From Chloranthus sessilifolius (Eukaryota > Streptophyta > Magnoliopsida > Chloranthales > Chloranthaceae): DNA of 64,000 nt. The notes beneath the pieces are model-generated. The model searched no databases and was not told the DNA's origin. It saw only the letters and a program-made list of their open reading frames with translations. The position numbers and the translations under genes are program-made. Below are positions 34,488-46,549 of the stretch, piece after piece. The stretch spans positions 78,386,671-78,450,670 of the forward strand of contig CM037598.1 of NCBI GenBank assembly GCA_021018995.1, given 5' to 3'. Numbering within the stretch: position 1 is the stretch's first letter; every line of letters starts with the position of its first letter.

Positions 34488-36689
34488 GGGGTTAGGGTTA
34501 GGGTTAGGGTTAGGGACGAAGAAAGACGATGAGTTTGGAATGGAAAGGGTTTGTGATGAGCAGTGACTTTATAGGGAAAAGGGCTAGAATTTAAAATATC
34601 ACTTCGAAATAAATTTCAAGGGTCGGTGGTAGATAGCGTATTCTCCAAAGCTCTCTCGAATATCGATAAGAAGCGGGCCACTATTTGAGGTTATCCAAAC
34701 AGACGATGGTCGAAGCGTCATCGCTTCGAATTGAAAGCGTCGTTGCTTCTAAACTAAAGCGTAGTCGCTTTGAATTCCAAGCGTCGTCGCTTCAATTAAG
34801 GGCGGGGACGCTTCAATTAAGGGCATATATTAAAAAATTCTCATGTAATATGATAAGTATATATTATATATCTATCTTACGTAAATACCCCTATGTATAT
34901 ATAGTCTTCAGTACAATGCTATGTATGTCAACAAATGTGAATGTACATTTATGTAAAATAAAAAAATTATAAAAGAAAATCCACATTGTCACTAGCATCC
35001 CAATTCTCTTGTGTGTACCGATGGCATGCTCAATCTCCACCCTGAAAGTTCCGATATCTTCCTGCTTAAAATCTGGCTGGAGTTCCTTGCTTAAATAATC
35101 TATGCATTTCATCACGAAAACCCCACAGTCAGTATCGTTATTTTGGTTCGGTGCGTCAACAGCCTTACTGTCCTAAGGCCAATTGAAGAAAATGGAATCT
35201 GGGGCGTCATGCATATGAAATAGGGCTGGGAGGTAATGTATCTATCAATAAAAAAATCAAAATATTAGTTATACATTTGTTGACATACAATGGAGCGCTG
35301 ACCCCTCATTGTGAAAGCGCTGACAGTAAAATATAAATGCACTGACGACCCATTTTAGAAGTGCTGACGACCCATTTTAAAAGCGTTGACGCCCAACTGT
35401 CAAAGCGATGACGCTTAATTATCAAAGCGATTATGCCTCATATTAAATGCGCCAATGCTTTTGCTAAGAGCTATAAGCGATTCCGGCGTTACTTTTGAGA
35501 GTATTCTAGCGTAGCTTACCAATGTCATTATCGCCTCGGGAAATTTCTCTCCTGGAGAACAATTTGGGAGGGGGTCGTCACAACAAGCGCCTAGTGTCTT
35601 GGCTTTTTGATGTGAATCGAAATAAAAATTTTGTCACAGTCCATCGCACACAAGGCGCGATTTTTATTTATGACGAAACTCTGCAACGACATTGTGTTCT
35701 ACTGCACGAAAAATGATTCGGTGTAGTCTCTGCTCCATCCCTTCATGCTGGGGGGCGCGTGTTGAGCACTCTCTCTAATGTAATTCTCAAAATCTTTAAA
35801 ATTCGTGCTCATGCAGTTGAGTGCAATGGAGGCCATCCGAAAAGTGTTCCTCTTTTTCTCAATGTCTTCCCGCTTATCGATGACCTTAAAGTACGCAGTC
35901 ATTATCTGCATACGAAAGAGTAAATATCAATATAAAATCAGGAAAGCAATAGGGTTGAATAGGGACTAATACTTACTGGGTCTTCTATTTTTTGATTGGA
36001 ACGCAGGCAGCGCATCAACTCAACGGTAATACACTGGGACCCAACGGTCGAGATGAGAGTCCTAGTTGCAAATTAAAATATAAGTGGATCAGTCTCTAGT
36101 GCTTTGAAGTAGACGCGTTAGAGCTCATATGATGCTCTCACGTAAAGGCGATGACACTTCGACAACGACGCGTTGATGCTTTGAAAGGCATGCTAAAAGT
36201 TGTATGGAGAGAATATACTTACTCGTTCCATCGGTTGGAAAATTCTCAAATAACATTCATATATGCCTGAGGTGGTGCATCAACGGTCGGTAAAACCACC
36301 GCTTCTGCTGTGACCTTTTTTTTGTAGGTTTGCGAGACCAGCTCTCCCTTTCTATTGGGGGGAGTTTGCGAGGGAGGAATTATGAGGCCTTTAGCCCGAG
36401 TCCTCTCACTTCTCTTAAAAGATAATGGGACTTGGTCCTCCACTTCTTCTTCTTCTCTCACAAAAGACCCCTCCTCAGTGCATGGTTACGTAAGGGGATT
36501 CTTAGGCTGTTCATCATGAGACGCAGTAGGCGGTGGTGGTGGTGGTGGAGGTAGAGATGGTGGCTGTCGTTGGGGTTTCTCCTTTGTAGGAGGTTGGGTG
36601 GACCGTGGTGGTGGTGGAGGCAGGACTTTCGATTGGGTAAGGGGTTCGGTTTGAGAGGGAGTATGGGGTTTGGGTGGGGCACGGAGTCT

Positions 36690-37040
36690 GAATGTGGTTG
36701 GGGCTGGGGCTATGGCTTCGGCTTGGGCTGGGGCTTGGACTGGGGTTTATGCTGGAGCTTGGGCTTGGGCTTGTGCTGAGACTTGGGGTGGGGTTTGGGC
36801 TGGGCCTTGGGCTAGGTCTTGGGCTGGGGTTTGGGCTGGGGCTTGGGCTGGGGTTTGGGCTGAGCCTTGGGCTAGGTCTTGGGCTGGGGTTTGGGCTGGG
36901 GCTTGGACTTTACCTTGGGCTGGGGTTTGGGCTAGGCCTTGGGCTAGGTCTTGGGTTGGGGCTTGGACTTTACCTTGGGCTGTGGTTTGGGCTGGGCCTT
37001 AGGCTAGGTCTTGGGCTTGGGCTGGGGCTTAGACTTGGGC
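36690..37040 (-). repeat. Pro/Lys/Gln minisatellite in the Ulp1 linker
   Basis: Units of GGGCTGGGGCTT/GGGTTT on + encode PKPQPKPQ-type repeats on the minus strand, the coding strand of the gene. Higher-order repeats of 48-54 bases are visible (36,820-36,960). Confidence 0.7.
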
Positions 37041-37588
37041 TTAGGCTTGGGTGCGGGATCGGGATCAGGCTGTGGGTGGGGTTGGGGTTCGGGTTCAGGT
37101 TCGAGTGAAGGCAGACCTATGACGTTGGGGGACATATGTATGATTATCCCCAGTCAGGCCCAACAGACTTTTCGACACACTACAGGCCTGCAATACGATA
37201 AGAATATCAGGCTATATTTAAAAAATAGTTAAAATGTAGAAGTGTTCGCGCTTTTATATCCGAAGCATCAATGCATCGTACAGAAGTATCATCGCCTCTT
37301 GTAGTAAAGTCAGTGCTAGATGTGGAGGCGTTGACACTTCATATAAAAGCGTCGACGCTTCGTCGTTGGATTTTTGTAAACTTAGAATTTATCCAGCCGA
37401 AGAACCATTATCTTCAGTTGGTGGTTCTCCTTTGCTAACCGAAAAAACTTGACCTTCAGTTGCTGGTTCTCCTGTTCCAGTTGAACAACCTTTACACAGA
37501 GGTTGTCGATTGACCTCTCATAGTCTGCAATTCTTGAATCGACAGACTGCTTCCATTTTTCATCAATCTATAGTTTTGTAGACTTACG

Positions 37589-37635
37589 AGATTCTTCTTC
37601 TTCTTCTTCTTCTTCTTCTTCTTTTTCTTCTTCTT
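37589..37635 (-). repeat. GAA microsatellite encoding poly-Glu
   Basis: The TTC run on + encodes a Glu stretch on the minus strand between the acidic segment and the coiled coil of the Ulp1-gene product. Confidence 0.75.
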
Positions 37636-39029
37636 CCTCCTCTGCCTCTTCCTCATCGAACAAGCTAATAACATCAATTTCCATTTTCTTCCTCCACATA
37701 GTAATGGGAGGGACCAATTATCCTTCACCCAATTTTGTAGGTCTCTACCCTACTCTCAAAGTAGTTTCTACCATAGGGAGGCCGCGTTCATCAGGTGTGG
37801 CCTCTAGTTGCCGAATACCGGCGACCTAGAAGATGATAGATATTTCATATTATTTTTGACTGATTAAGAATTTGGGAATGCTTGACCACTTCCTTAAGAA
37901 GCGATTGCGCTCGTTATAGAGGCAACATTGGTTCATTTAGTAGCACTTACACTCGTATTAGAGGTGTCATCGCTCTATTTCGTAGCAATTGCGCTCCTGT
38001 TAGAGGCGCTATCGCTTCATTTGAAAGCGGTTGCGCTTCTACATTGTAGCGATAGCGTTTATATTTGGATGCGATATTGCCTCGTTTTGAATTTACCTTG
38101 TGCTCGAAGTCCGTAATGTAGGAATTCTTCGTTTTGTCATTTGCTTTCCATTTCAGCAGCCTTGGGAAGCTGATGGTGCCAATAATCTTCTGTGGGGCGC
38201 ACTTGCCATTAATCTCGTACGCCCAGATCTGAGAAAAATAAAATAAATATTAGATGACTTTTGTAATCATCAACTCTTCGTAGGAAATAAAACAGGACAT
38301 TCTCTGAGAGATGACATTTACCTGCAGGGCAATAGTGTAGCCGTAAATATTGTATTCCCTATGTGCCTTTCCTTTCTCAGCTCTGCCCCTCATTGTCTTC
38401 ACTTTCTCCACGAACCCTAGAAGTTGAGTGTACGCGTGACGACCCATGGATATAAGTTAAAATTGGAGAGATCATCAACGAGGCCGAAGTGAGAGATATC
38501 GAGGGTGTAATGTGAGTTTGGAATGAGGACGATGGCGAGGATGAACAACACACAGAGTTTCAGAAAGTCGTCGTTAGCATCCTGGTCGATTCTCATAATC
38601 GCAACTTCGATGTGTGCCCTCTTAACCACTGCGAAGCCCCTAAAAAACCTATGTCTAATAGTTCGTTCTTCAAAAATCTCTATCCTCGGAGGGTAAACTG
38701 CAGGGTTGGTCATTCGAAGACTAACTATCAAGGTAAAATCAAGTGCCTAAAATTTTATAATGCCAGACTTGGCAGTCCCAATATTCCAGACGTTTTCATG
38801 GTCCCAGAACTTGATGGTTGCGTCCAGAAGGCTGTTGATGCTTTTCATGCCCTTTGGAGCCACAAAGAATATACGGAAGACTGAATCATTGAGCAGATTT
38901 TTCCTTCCCTCAGAGACCGTGTCATAAATGTTCTAACACTTTTTGATAGTACACTTAGTCCTTGGGATATTGAGAACCATCTTTAAAATATGTGACTCAG
39001 AAAAATGAGAAGTTTAGAGAAGAATGTAC

Positions 39030-40320
39030 TATTAATAGGAGAGACGTCGCTTCCATTTACAGGCGCAAACGCCTCAAATGATGGAGCGCCGACGCTCCAA
39101 AAGCTATAGCGGGGAGGCACCCCCGCCCATAAATATTGGAGTGCCGACGCTTCATCTATGAAAGGGGTGGCGCTTTTATTTGGTATTTTAAAATCGAAAT
39201 CAAAATAAAATGACACTCAACTTGTTACTAGATGCAGGAAAAGGGTTTCGCTGCTTTGATGTTTCTTACTGCGCTTCGAGAAGATGAAAATGTGGAGGGC
39301 AAAGGTGAAAAGTAATTTGTGAATTTGTAATTCACAAAATTATCGCCTTAAATATTTTTCTCCAATGGGAATGATGGTCATTGCACACCACGATGTCAGG
39401 CACCGTAATCCCGTCAACATTGCCCTGCTCCTTATTTAATGTTCTGACAATGGTAATAAATGAAATATATTCGGGGTTTGCTTCGCACAAAATGGTGCAA
39501 CGTGTCAAATTTTGGGAAGCTTCGTATCATGTACGAAGCACTAATGCTTCCCTATCGTAGCGGATGCACTAGTAGGAGATAGCGCCAACGCTTCTTACTT
39601 GAGCGCTAGCGCTTCTCATGGGGAGCGAAACTTCCTCTGACATAAGGGCCATTAATGTTCAACATTTAAGCAATAAATGCTAAACATTCCGTTAATTAAT
39701 GGACTCTCCTAAGGGGTGCCTGAAGGGGTCTCTTAAACAGTCAATTCAAATGGTAATGATTACAATTGAGAACCACGAAGTCATGTCCAACTTCTCATTT
39801 AATGTTCTGACGATGGTAATAAATGAAGTAATGTCAGACGTGCTACGTGTCAGAAGGAAGTCGTCTTTCATTTCACAAAGGGACCGTAAACGCTTCGGAA
39901 TGAAGAGTTTACGCTACTAACTAAAGTGTAATTTCAAAATGTAATGACCACCCTTGAAAACCACGATATTATGCACCGCTTTTAATTAATGATATTACAT
40001 TAGACATCGCGATAGTGCATCGTATAGGAACCGCGATCGCCTCCTTCATACAACCGTAAGCACTTTGAATCAGGTGGTCTTTTCTCATATCTTTTCAAAT
40101 ATAACCATGACAAAAATCACGATGTCAGACGCGGACTCCCAGTGCTTCATTACATTTTGCCTTTATGATTTTATCAGTTTTAGTGGTGACCATAATTAAA
40201 GTGCGGTAAAATTAGGAAAAGGAGAGACTGTCGCATCAGTGACAGAGGCGCTACGTGCCGAGCTCCTATCAATATGCGCAGAAATATCTCTACGCCCGAG
40301 CGCATATCCTTGGGCTTCAT
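39030..40320. other. Region right of the Ulp1 gene
   Basis: Motif-rich spacer (39,040-39,180, 39,510-39,620) is followed by two degenerate direct repeats about 365 bases apart sharing ATTTAATGTTCTGAC and ATGGTAATAAATGAA (39,430 and 39,797), with weaker copies near 39,950 and 40,110. No coding region or terminal repeat of the Ulp1 transposon was found. Confidence 0.5.
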
Positions 40321-40328
40321 ATAAATAA

Positions 40329-40332
<4 letters not shown>

Positions 40333-40366
<34 letters not shown>
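40333..40366. repeat. AT microsatellite
   Basis: Uninterrupted TA dinucleotides. Similar tracts are at 46,366-46,427, 50,031-50,073, 50,504-50,550 and 54,703-54,747. Confidence 0.95.
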
Positions 40367-40367
<1 letters not shown>

Positions 40368-40682
40368 CACGAATAATTCTCTACTTTCTGTCAATTTTGT
40401 GTTTTCATAATTTTAGAACAAAATACCCCTCATTAACCTAATCTATCCTTAAAATAACTCCTTATATACCTTATAGTTTTAATAAAGAAAATAGAATTTT
40501 AATTCCATTGCAAGACTCTTTCGTTCATAAATATCTCCTAAAATCACTCCATCGTTTTACTTAATATCTCCTGAGATTTATCTTGCTTATAATTAGATAT
40601 TTAAGTGAGGGAAAAAAAAAGAAATTAGTCTAAGATTTCTAAATCATAAACATCTACTAAAATCACTCCACCATTTTATTTA

Positions 40683-41069
40683 GGGAGTCATTACTTGCAC
40701 AAGATGTTTAAGTGATTGCACCGAAGTTAAAGGAAAACTTTGTATTTTAGGGACATGTGATTTGTGAAAATGCAATCTAGGCCGTCTGATTTAAAGTTCA
40801 TGGTCTATAGATCCTTAGTGGATAAGATTGGAGCAAAATACAATATTTATCATATGATCTATTATTGTCAACCGTTGAATCAAAAAATAGCATTTGACTA
40901 TATTTAATCACATGATAAAGATTATATTTCATGCCAATCTTATCCACTAAGGATCTATAGATCATGAACTTTAAATCAGACGGCCTAGATTGCGTTTGCA
41001 CATGTCACATGTCCCTAAATAAAAAGTTTTTTTTTAACTCAGGTGCAATCACTTAAAAAGCGAGTGCAA
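40683..41069. mobile_element. Mutator-type MITE M1, right tip lost
   Basis: It begins GGGAGTCATTACTTGCAC and folds into one long hairpin; arms of about 190 bases share TTAAAGTTCATG and CTTAGTGGATAAGATTGG. The right end stops at GTGCAA, missing about 12 terminal bases. The flanks still show TTTTATTTA and TTATTTA, remnants of the duplication. Confidence 0.75.
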
Positions 41070-41239
41070 TTATTTAATATCTCTTAAAATCTCTCTTCCT
41101 TGAAACTAGACTTTAAATTTTACTTTAGGAACTTCCCATGATTTCCTTTTAAAACCACCTCATGGAAAGTAAAATAAAAAAATTTACCCCAAGATTTCTA
41201 CCGAACAAGGCCTTATCTAATCTCCATGCATTGATCGCT

Positions 41240-41470
41240 TCGAATCATAGGATGGAGATAATTTTTAATCCCAATCTTTTAAAAAGTTGATCTTGAAATC
41301 ATGGGCATATAAGCATACGATCATAATTTTATTCCACACGGCACACTAATTTAAAATATGACTCTAAAATCACATTACCTATATCACACTCTAGCATAAG
41401 GGGTCTTGACATCATGGGTATACCATAAAAATCTGACAATCTCATGTTAGGGCCAAAATTTCGAGATTCT
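41240..41470. mobile_element. Palindromic MITE family P, degenerate copy
   Basis: It contains GAAATCATGGGCATA and ATTCCACACGGCACAC, with a right half near 41,400-41,450 (GACATCATGGGTATACC). It is weaker than the other copies. Confidence 0.4.
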
Positions 41471-41526
41471 TAGAGTTGAAAATAAAGGTACCTTATCACA
41501 AAAAGAAACGTCTCTAAGAACCCTAT

Positions 41527-41528
<2 letters not shown>

Positions 41529-41564
<36 letters not shown>
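41529..41564. repeat. GA microsatellite
   Basis: Uninterrupted GA dinucleotides. Confidence 0.95.
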
Positions 41565-41565
<1 letters not shown>

Positions 41566-41587
41566 GTGGTCTAACATAAAATTTGAT

Positions 41588-41745
41588 GGAGCTATTACTT
41601 GCATCATAGTAGTTAGCTCTTGCACATAATTTAAAAGAAAGGCTTGATATTTTGGGAAACTATGTCATGTGAAAATACAATCTGAGCCGTCTAATTTAAA
41701 GGTTGTAATCTAATGATCGATCAAGTACTATACAAAAAAAATTGG
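41588..41745. mobile_element. Fragment of the Mutator-type MITE family
   Basis: It begins GGAGCTATTACTTGCA and contains TGTGAAAATACAATCTGAGC and a GTCTAATTTAAAGG block. Only one arm is recognisable. Confidence 0.5.
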
Positions 41746-42012
41746 GCACATGATCGGATGCATAATCAACATCGAAAATTTGCTCAAAGGTACTCAAAAT
41801 CAATAGACTAAGTTGGTTTGGAGGTCACTTTATCTTTGATTCATCAAATTGAGGCCAAAAAAGTTAAATTTTTTAAGCCATGTCCAAACTGATCCACTCA
41901 AAACGGGTGTTGTTTTGGATTAATTATGTCACGTGGCATTTGATATGACATCAGGATGCAGCACTCCACACCTTCATTCAGATGCATCTTCCCATTTCTC
42001 TTTTTAAATTTA

Positions 42013-42280
42013 TATGAGGGGAATTTTTATTTATCCAAATCTTCAACATAATATATCTTACATCATGGGCCTACCATCAGACGGTCATATTTTAATTCCA
42101 CGTGGTGCACATCTCAACATAGGAACATGATCATGAGGCTAATAAAATATGGTTCACGGATCACTTTTCGAGAGGTTTGTCATGTGGAATCCAAATCTTA
42201 CCGTTTGATGGTGGGGCCATGATCTCAAGATTTATTTTTATCTAAGATTGAGACAAAAAAAGATCTCTATCATCTCATTC
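42013..42280. mobile_element. Palindromic MITE family P, copy 2
   Basis: The left arm has TCTTCAACATAATATATCTT, CATCATGGGCCTACCATC and ATTCCACGTGG. The right arm is its inverse (ATGGTGGGGCCATGATCTC, ...GAGACAAAAAAAGATCTC). Arms are about 110 bases each. Confidence 0.6.
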
Positions 42281-42283
42281 AAC

Positions 42284-42560
42284 ACACGATAGAGATCATT
42301 TTCATTCAAATATTCAACATAATAGATCTTGAGAACATCAATGTATCATCAAACAATCAAATTTTGATTCCACATGACACATATTCCCAAAAAAAATATG
42401 ATTATGGGTGTACATCAAATGTTATGTTTGAATCACTTTCGGGAAGTCTAACACATGGAATTAAATAATACTGTCTGATGGTGAACCATGATCTCAAAAT
42501 CTATTGTGTTGAAGTTTGAGACAAAAAATGATCTCCACCACCTATTCAAAGCCGTCAACA
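42284..42560. mobile_element. Palindromic MITE family P, copy 3
   Basis: The left arm starts GATAGAGATCATTTTCATTC and the right arm ends ACAAAAAATGATCTCCACC, with GATTCCACATGACACA and CACATGGAATTAAAT as mirrored inner blocks. Confidence 0.6.
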
Positions 42561-42599
42561 GTGCATAAGTTTATGCATTTGAACCGTGATTGAGACTAC

Positions 42600-42732
42600 T
42601 TGATGGAGATCATTTCATCCAAATTTTCGATATAATAGATTTTGAGATCATGAGCCTACAATCAAATGGTCATACTTTAATTTCATGTGACACACATCTC
42701 AAAAATTTACATAATCATGGATGTATTATAGG
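42600..42732. mobile_element. Palindromic MITE family P, copy 4, left half
   Basis: The left arm (GGAGATCATTTCATCC, GAGATCATGAGCCTAC) breaks off at ATGTATTATAGG. The matching right arm resumes at 46,887, beyond the CACTA element. Confidence 0.6.
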
Positions 42733-42739
42733 ATACGCC

Positions 42740-45350
42740 AACTACGAGAAACTAAGCGCCCGTCGGTACAAGGGGAAGATTTGGGCTAACCAACCCAATA
42801 CCACTCCACTTAAGCTCACGGCCTATTCAATCGGGCAAAGTAAAATTTTTCCTTCTCCCGTCTCCTTCTCCCGAACTCAAACCTTCGCCTTTCTCCCCTC
42901 TTCCCTCTCCCCTCTCCCTTCATTCCCTCTCACTCAAACCCCTCTTGCTCAAATCTCTCTCACTCAAACCCTAAATCCCGAAGAAACCCTAGCTAGTTTT
43001 CAACGATACCTAATCTCTGAGATTTTAATGTCGTGAGACCTTTGGGATGACGCCATTGAAGAGAACTATTGAAGATGACGCCAATAAAGACCAAATTTTA
43101 CTATTTGACAAATTGAAATTGAGATTTGGAAGCCTAGTTTCACTAATTGGCAGATAGAGATCGAGATTTTGGGATAAAATCAAGTTATGGCACCAAATTC
43201 GACAACATCGAAGGTCATCTCAAATTGAGATTGCAATTTGGAGCCCTAATTTTATTATTTGGCAGATCGAAATCGAAATTTGGGGATCAAATCAAGTGAT
43301 GGCGCCAAATCCGACAACATCGAAGGTCATCTCATCATCTTCTCTCCTCACTACTTCTAATATTATATTTCGTAGCTTGATATATCTTAGTTTTTAGGCA
43401 TTTTCCCTCTTAATTTCACTTAATTTTTGATGAATTGGATCAGATCATTAGTTTGATTGGGTAGGGATCTCAGACAAAGTCGTCCTCATGGATTTTGAAT
43501 TCGTAAGTGAACGATTCACATATTTTCGATTATTTAGGTAGACATTTTAGAGACCACAAATTTTTCGTCCCTGGCGACTTAGTCGGGTGCTCTAAGAGGG
43601 TGGATGATCCATTTTGAAAATAGAGATCACTCATTTTTGCTCCATAAGTTTGCTGATTTGATGTTCTTTTGAGAGCTCTATTTATTGTCAATCTAATCTA
43701 ATCATGCGTTATTTCTACCGCTTTTTATCTCGCGATTGACATCTATTTCATATTAAAAGTCTCTGTGGTTCAGAGAATATTGCTACCGATCAGATTTTAT
43801 ATCAATTCCATAAAAGAAAGGTGAGTTGTCTATTGATATCCTTGGAATTGGTCTTACTTGATAATCATGTGCAGTTTTGGAATTGTGTTTTTGCAGTAAT
43901 TTCTGTGTAACTCAGTTGTTCTTATCACTGTTACATATTACTCTTTTTTTACAGGATTGTTGGGCAGAAATCTGCTCTTTAATACTAAAATTGGGAGACT
44001 TAGTGGCTTTTTCACACACTAAACCTGATTTCTAAGTGAGTTTTATCTACTTACGATTTTATCTACAATTGGTGCCGAGGCTCCTCCACCAAAGTAACAA
44101 CACTTATTGTTCTTAGTTTAATGGCCAATATTGAAGTTCACAAATCGGATGATTCACATATGTTTAGGGCATGATTCTTTATGAGGCATCTTCCAATTAT
44201 TGTCACTTGAACAATTTAAATTGATCAGATAAGGAGCATATGGCATAATAGCAAACCATATTTTTAATGGTGTAAGATCAAAAGTATAATTTAATGGTAA
44301 AACACCATTCTGGTATTTAAATGTCTGTCGGAAGCCATTATTTCATCTAATAAAGGCAAGAAAATAAGGGACATGCCATGCAGGAACTGCAACCCCCATG
44401 TGTTTGATGATCATAGATTTCATAAGGGAGGCTTGTTGGCCATCATCTAGAGTGGATTCAAGCAAACAACTGTGTTAAGGAAACTGGTGGTGTTAATAGT
44501 ATCCGGAGGTATCCTAGAGTAACACAAGGTCAATGCTTCCCTTCGATATATTTAGAGTTCCAGTAGCAGTATTTGCTTTCCTTTTGATGTTCTCAATTAT
44601 GTCTATTTTCTATTGAAAACTATTTTTATGCATGTGGACTCCATCCAATAACCCAATGTCAATATTTTTTCTACTTTTAATGATTTAAAGAGCATATCAT
44701 TAAAAGTTGATAAAACAAGTTCTTGTCTTCTACATTCTGGGTTTTGTTGCATACCTGTTTATGTAAAATGTACAAATTCAAGGTGATTGGTAGCATTTTC
44801 TGGTTATGGACCAAATATTTTGACTCCTTGACCATACATTTCTTGGTAATCTTTTTTCTTTTTTTAGATCGACATTTCTTGGTAATACTATCTATCATTA
44901 CAAGTACCTTTGTCCCAGTCAATGACTTCTAGTCATTATTGGCATGAAAAATGTTGAAAAATGTTCTTTATGGATTTTGCTTCTTAATGCGTATTATTTT
45001 AAAGCACGTTTTCCCTTCAACAAAGATTCTTTATTTGATATCTCGGTATTGCAGGAGTTATATCATAGGTATTTTATTTGCTATTGTGCATTTATATGTT
45101 TGTTAACATGAGATTCATTGCATTTCTTCTCTTTGCACTTATATTAAGTTTTTCTGACAGCTGCTTCTCATACCTATATCATAGGTATGTCTATTACTTA
45201 TTTTGTCGACCCTCCTTGTGATTGATAAAGTTGAATCATAGTGTTTGATCGTATTAGTATCCCTAGTCTTTCTCACTTTTTCTCACTTTCTCATACTAGT
45301 CTCACGAGCTCAGCTCAAATAATCAATCTCTATTTTCAAAGCTTCTTGCA
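42740..45350 (+). other. 5' region of the CACTA element
   Basis: A C/T-rich leader (42,840-42,980: CTCTCACTCAAACCCT, CCCGAAGAAACCCTAG) looks like plant promoter/5' UTR. A tandem duplication of about 112 bases lies at 43,110-43,334. After that I see no supportable exon until 45,359. Confidence 0.4.
43110..43334. repeat. Tandem duplication, about 112-base unit
   Basis: GACAACATCGAAGGTCATCT occurs at 43,201 and 43,313, and the preceding 90 bases also match. Copies differ by scattered substitutions. Confidence 0.8.
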
Positions 45351-45358
45351 TAGACATT

Positions 45359-46092
45359 ATGGATAAAAGCTGGATGCAGAAGCCTTGGTAAGCATTTTTT
45401 ATTACGACTAATTAATATTCCTAAATAGCTAGTATTTTGATGAAGTGGTGAAAGTAATGACTTTTTGAAATATGTTGCTATAATAGAAACACTGAAGCAT
45501 ACTATGATGGGGCAAGAGATTTCATTAAATTCTTGACTCTCGTGGAGCGATTTATGATGGAAGGTTAAAATGCCCCTGTATCAAATGTTGCAACGTCTAC
45601 TATCAAGACGTGAAGACAACATATGATCATATCATATGGCACGGAATTGGGAAGAGCTACACTACGTGGTTTTTTCATGGGGAAAATAACACGTCATCGA
45701 GTTTTACACGAGATGAACCATTGGCTGATGTAGTTGAAGAAGATGATGATACAACTGATGATATGAGGAGCATGTTACATGATTTGTGTGGGGTTCCAAG
45801 TGAAGAAGAAATTCATGATAGTCCGAGACAAGGCACAGAGAGTACATTGGATGACAATACAGCTAGATTTTTTAAATTGGCCGATGATGCGGAGTTGGCC
45901 CTCTACACGGGGTGTAAACATACAAAATTATCTTTTATCGTAAGACTATGGCATATCAAGTGCCTTTGTGGATGGAGCAACAAATCCTTCTCAATGTTAC
46001 TTGACTTGTTAAGAGATGTGCTCCCTGAAAAAAGTAATGAGGCACTACGGGTCAGTTGCAAGAAGGGGTACCCGGTTCGTGTTGTGAGGTAG
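45359..46092 (+). pseudogene. CACTA transposase-associated N-terminal region
   Basis: Exon 1 reads MDKSWMQKPW and runs into a GTAAGC donor (about 45,387). Exon 2 from about 45,487 reads EAYYDGARDFIKFL, then after a frameshift near 45,540 LKCPCIKCCN, the cysteine motif of the transposase-associated domain. An open frame to 46,089 then contains YDHIIWHGIGKSYTTWFFHG, an acidic stretch, and FIVRLWHIKCLCGWSNKSFS, the usual bridge to the transposase. It stops there; the DDE part is missing. This domain is expected to bind the element's DNA (family knowledge). The frameshift and truncation rule out activity. Confidence 0.8.
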
Positions 46093-46362
46093 GTGCTTTT
46101 GTTCCTCTCATATGAAGGATGTTTTGGATCTTTTCTAGATACATGATATTTGTTTGTACATCTGTTACATTTTTGAGAATGAAATGGAAGCTGTGACGTG
46201 GTTTGTCAATGTGCTATATCCTAGCCTGTGTTGGGTCCGCTTTAGTCCTTTCCCAATTGGTACTAAATGGTGGCTACTCTTTTGCTATGTGGCACATAGC
46301 TCCTGATACTTTTACAAGGCATGGTTACCAGGCCATTTTTAGAATATAAATATGTACCTTAA

Positions 46363-46428
<66 letters not shown>

Positions 46429-46549
46429 GTAATGGTCTTCTGATTTGAGTCATGAAATATAATTCCATGACTCTAGTTGACGTTTAAGTCACATGATGTA
46501 ACATGGAGCCTCCAAAAAAAAAAAAAAAATTTGTAAAAAAAAAAAAAAA

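Larger units (their letters stand above)
29870..34850 (-). repeat. Four-unit tandem array of a short gene
   Basis: Homologous units have start codons (minus) near 30,140, 31,707, 33,058 and 34,487 (mutated), spaced about 1,566, 1,351 and 1,429 bases. Each unit has a TATA box, an AACCCTAA-rich leader, a coding exon, a downstream GGTGGGTT(G)GAAATTT block and GAAGCGTCATCGCTTC-type motifs upstream. Unit 1 is cut at its downstream side by element B. Unit 3 lost most of its coding region. Whether the array is host or transposon-derived is unresolved. Confidence 0.7.
34891..38985 (-). pseudogene. DUF1985 / Ulp1 (C48) protease transposon gene
   Basis: Exons in transcription order. About 38,980-38,322 starts MVLNIPRTKCTIKKC; its DUF1985 core includes FLKLCVLFILAIVL and FGLVDDLSNFNLYPW, with a one-base loss near 38,445. 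38,231-38,098 is IWAYEINGKCAP. About 37,825-37,385 has an acidic run then a leucine-zipper-like coil. 37,200-36,240 is the Pro/Lys/Gln linker. 36,070-35,990 follows. 35,909-35,525 has the C48 His in KKPRH with a stop replacing the next Trp. 35,240-34,900 has the catalytic Cys in DCGVFVMKCIDYL. Such genes occur in plant MULE and CACTA transposons; which one is unresolved. Ulp1 proteases process SUMO. Stops in several exons make it inactive. Confidence 0.75.
30310..39620. repeat. Dispersed GAAGCGTCATCGCTTC near-palindrome
   Basis: Several dozen copies and decayed variants occur, for example near 30,400, 30,560, 30,707, 30,960, 31,995, 33,277, 33,555, 34,713, 34,780, 35,400, 37,344, 38,000 and 39,600. 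They occupy the spacers between tandem units and the introns of the Ulp1 gene but not its recognisable exons. The arms GAAGCG/CGCTTC are exact inverses around TCAT. Confidence 0.7.

Noticed and set aside
34487..34512. Four TTAGGG-type units as an interstitial telomere
   Set aside because: They occupy the leader of tandem unit 4, where the other units have shorter AACCCTAA boxes; a local expansion of a plant promoter motif explains them better.
36570..37108. Plus-strand ORFs rich in Gly-Leu and Gly-Trp-Ala repeats
   Set aside because: They are the reverse complement of the PKPQ-encoding minisatellite in the minus-strand Ulp1 gene.
42590..43036. 148-codon ORF as a host gene
   Set aside because: It starts inside a MITE arm, crosses the MITE/CACTA boundary and has no recognisable domain; only the C/T-rich leader is noted.
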